Positions 62,978-64,000 of a DNA stretch of 64,000 nucleotides are shown here, in pieces. The stretch is from assembly GCF_013409255.1 (NCBI RefSeq), contig NZ_JACCAS010000001.1, positions 4,154,001 through 4,218,000 of the forward strand, read 5' to 3'. This DNA comes from Paraburkholderia bryophila. Its GTDB lineage: Bacteria > Pseudomonadota > Gammaproteobacteria > Burkholderiales > Burkholderiaceae. The notes beneath the pieces were generated by a model. The model was not told the DNA's origin. It saw nothing but the letters and a program-made list of their open reading frames with translations, and did not search any database. The stretch's first letter is position 1; each line of letters opens with the position of its first letter. The position numbers and the translations under genes were made by a program.

Positions 62978-64000
62978 ATGACAACCCTGATTTCCGCACT
63001 TTCCGTGCAATTGGAAAGCGGCCACGGCCCGCTATTCCACGACCTTTCCTTTACCGTAAAACCAGGCGACCGCATTGGTCTATTGGGCCATAACGGCTGC
63101 GGCAAAAGCAGCTTGCTCGGCGTATTGGCCGGCAGCCGTGAGCCGAGTGCCGGGAGCGTGCAATATGCCGGACAGTGCCGCCTGCAACACGTCGAGCAAC
63201 ATCTGCCGTCACGGCTGGCTAACCTGACGGCGCGCGAGGCGCTTCTGGAGGCGATAGACAAACAGCCGGAACAACATTGGCGAGTCGACAGTCTGCTGAA
63301 CGAACTGGCATTACCTGAAGCCGCCGATACCCCGGTGGCCAGCCTGAGCGGCGGTCAGCATACGCGCCTGCTGCTGGGGCGAGCCGTGTTGCAAGAGCCT
63401 AATCTGCTGTTACTGGACGAACCCAGCAACCATCTGGACCTGCCGTCGCTGCTGTGGCTGGAGGATTTTCTGGGACGTTGGCAGGGCGGTTTCATTCTCG
63501 TGTCGCATGATCCGCGGCTGTTGGATACGGTCAGTGACAAGAGCTGGATCCTGCGCGATCGGCAGTTGTACAGTTTCGATTTGCCGTGCAGCCAGGCATT
63601 AATCGCATTGGCCGAAGCCGACGCAGCTGCGCAGTCGCGCCATGCCGGCGAGCAAAAGGAAATCGACCGGTTGACCGCCAGCAGCAAACGCGTCGCTATC
63701 TGGGGGCGCGAGCATGACAATGAAAAGCTGTTGCGTCAGGCCAGGAACATCCAGCGGCGCGCCGATAAGCTGAAAGACGATCAGACCTTCGTCAGTCGTG
63801 GCAGTCCGTGGTGCCTGACATTACAGGGGAGGCCGCTGGCCGCCGACAGTCTGCAGGCATTCGAAGGCCTGCAGGTACGCGCGCAGTCCGACCAGCCCGT
63901 GTTGTTCGAGCTGGACGCGCTGTGGTTGCGGCCGGGTGACAAGGTCGCGCTTCTGGGCAGCAATGGCGCGGGCAAGTCTTCGCTATTGCGTCAGTGCTGG
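62978..64000 (+). CDS. ABC-F family ATPase (3' end outside window)
   Basis: 341 codons are visible, no stop before the right edge. Soluble protein with two ABC domains and no TM segment: first Walker A GHNGCGKS at 37-44, signature LSGGQ at 123-127, Walker B LLLLDEPSNHLD at 143-154 and His177; a helical linker (about 205-290); second Walker A GSNGAGKSS close to the edge. ABC-F proteins act on the ribosome, as translation factors or as ribosome-protection resistance proteins; the subgroup is not certain. Base composition looks somewhat lower in GC than the core genes (TTA and CAG codons more common), suggesting transfer. Confidence 0.85.
   Translation, partial: MTTLISALSVQLESGHGPLFHDLSFTVKPGDRIGLLGHNGCGKSSLLGVLAGSREPSAGSVQYAGQCRLQHVEQHLPSRLANLTAREALLEAIDKQPEQHWRVDSLLNELALPEAADTPVASLSGGQHTRLLLGRAVLQEPNLLLLDEPSNHLDLPSLLWLEDFLGRWQGGFILVSHDPRLLDTVSDKSWILRDRQLYSFDLPCSQALIALAEADAAAQSRHAGEQKEIDRLTASSKRVAIWGREHDNEKLLRQARNIQRRADKLKDDQTFVSRGSPWCLTLQGRPLAADSLQAFEGLQVRAQSDQPVLFELDALWLRPGDKVALLGSNGAGKSSLLRQCW

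Overview
The window looks like a chromosomal segment of a Paraburkholderia/Burkholderia sensu lato (Betaproteobacteria, high GC). The gene order yhbY / rlmE-ftsH-folP-glmM-pstSCAB-phoU-phoB-phoR / ppk-ppx is the familiar backbone of that group, and nearly all proteins read as Burkholderiaceae family members. I see no transposase, phage structural gene, rRNA or CRISPR array. Assignments come from reading motifs and recalled family features; no database search was run.

Region 1 (1-18.8 kb) is core and dominated by phosphate biology. RlmE and FtsH, then FolP and GlmM, lead into the Pst phosphate importer, PhoU and the PhoB/PhoR two-component system. Polyphosphate kinase and exopolyphosphatase diverge downstream, followed by the ornithine-lipid acyltransferase OlsB, a SixA-type phosphohistidine phosphatase and tRNA-Pro(TGG). 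Pho-box-like arrays (7-bp half-sites every 10-11 bp) precede pstS, ppk and olsB, so phosphate uptake, polyphosphate storage and membrane-lipid replacement may be driven together by the locally encoded PhoB.

Region 2 (18.8-45.5 kb) is mixed housekeeping. It holds small membrane proteins and lipoproteins, a MATE exporter coupled to a DUF2288 gene, a pentapeptide-repeat protein, a candidate small RNA, an NlpD-like protein, an aldose epimerase and a 28-residue microprotein. It continues with a second-type undecaprenyl-PP phosphatase, tRNA-Arg(TCT), an acid-phosphatase-type phosphoesterase divergent from a di-haem peroxidase, NUDIX, GltI-like, GlnS, Ggt, an RBBP9-like hydrolase, a CaiB-type CoA transferase, AlaS, and a LysR/MFS divergent pair.

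Region 3 (45.6-51 kb) has a broken threonine aldolase, then NUDIX, thioesterase and a complete HAAT-type ABC importer core (two permeases, two ATPases) without a substrate-binding protein. Its last ATPase has Arg in place of the Walker A Lys.

Region 4 (51-64 kb) is accessory in character: LysR regulators, VOC proteins, gene remnants, a membrane domain resembling the N-terminus of a class III adenylate cyclase but with no cyclase, an azoreductase, and small secreted or membrane proteins. Two systems stand out. One is a repressor whose drug-contact residues line up number for number with Tn10 TetR, with two tetO-like operators, diverging from a flavin hydroxylase. The other is an ABC-F ATPase running off the right edge, preceded by a 28-codon leader ORF with a strong ribosome-binding site and two mutually exclusive hairpins.
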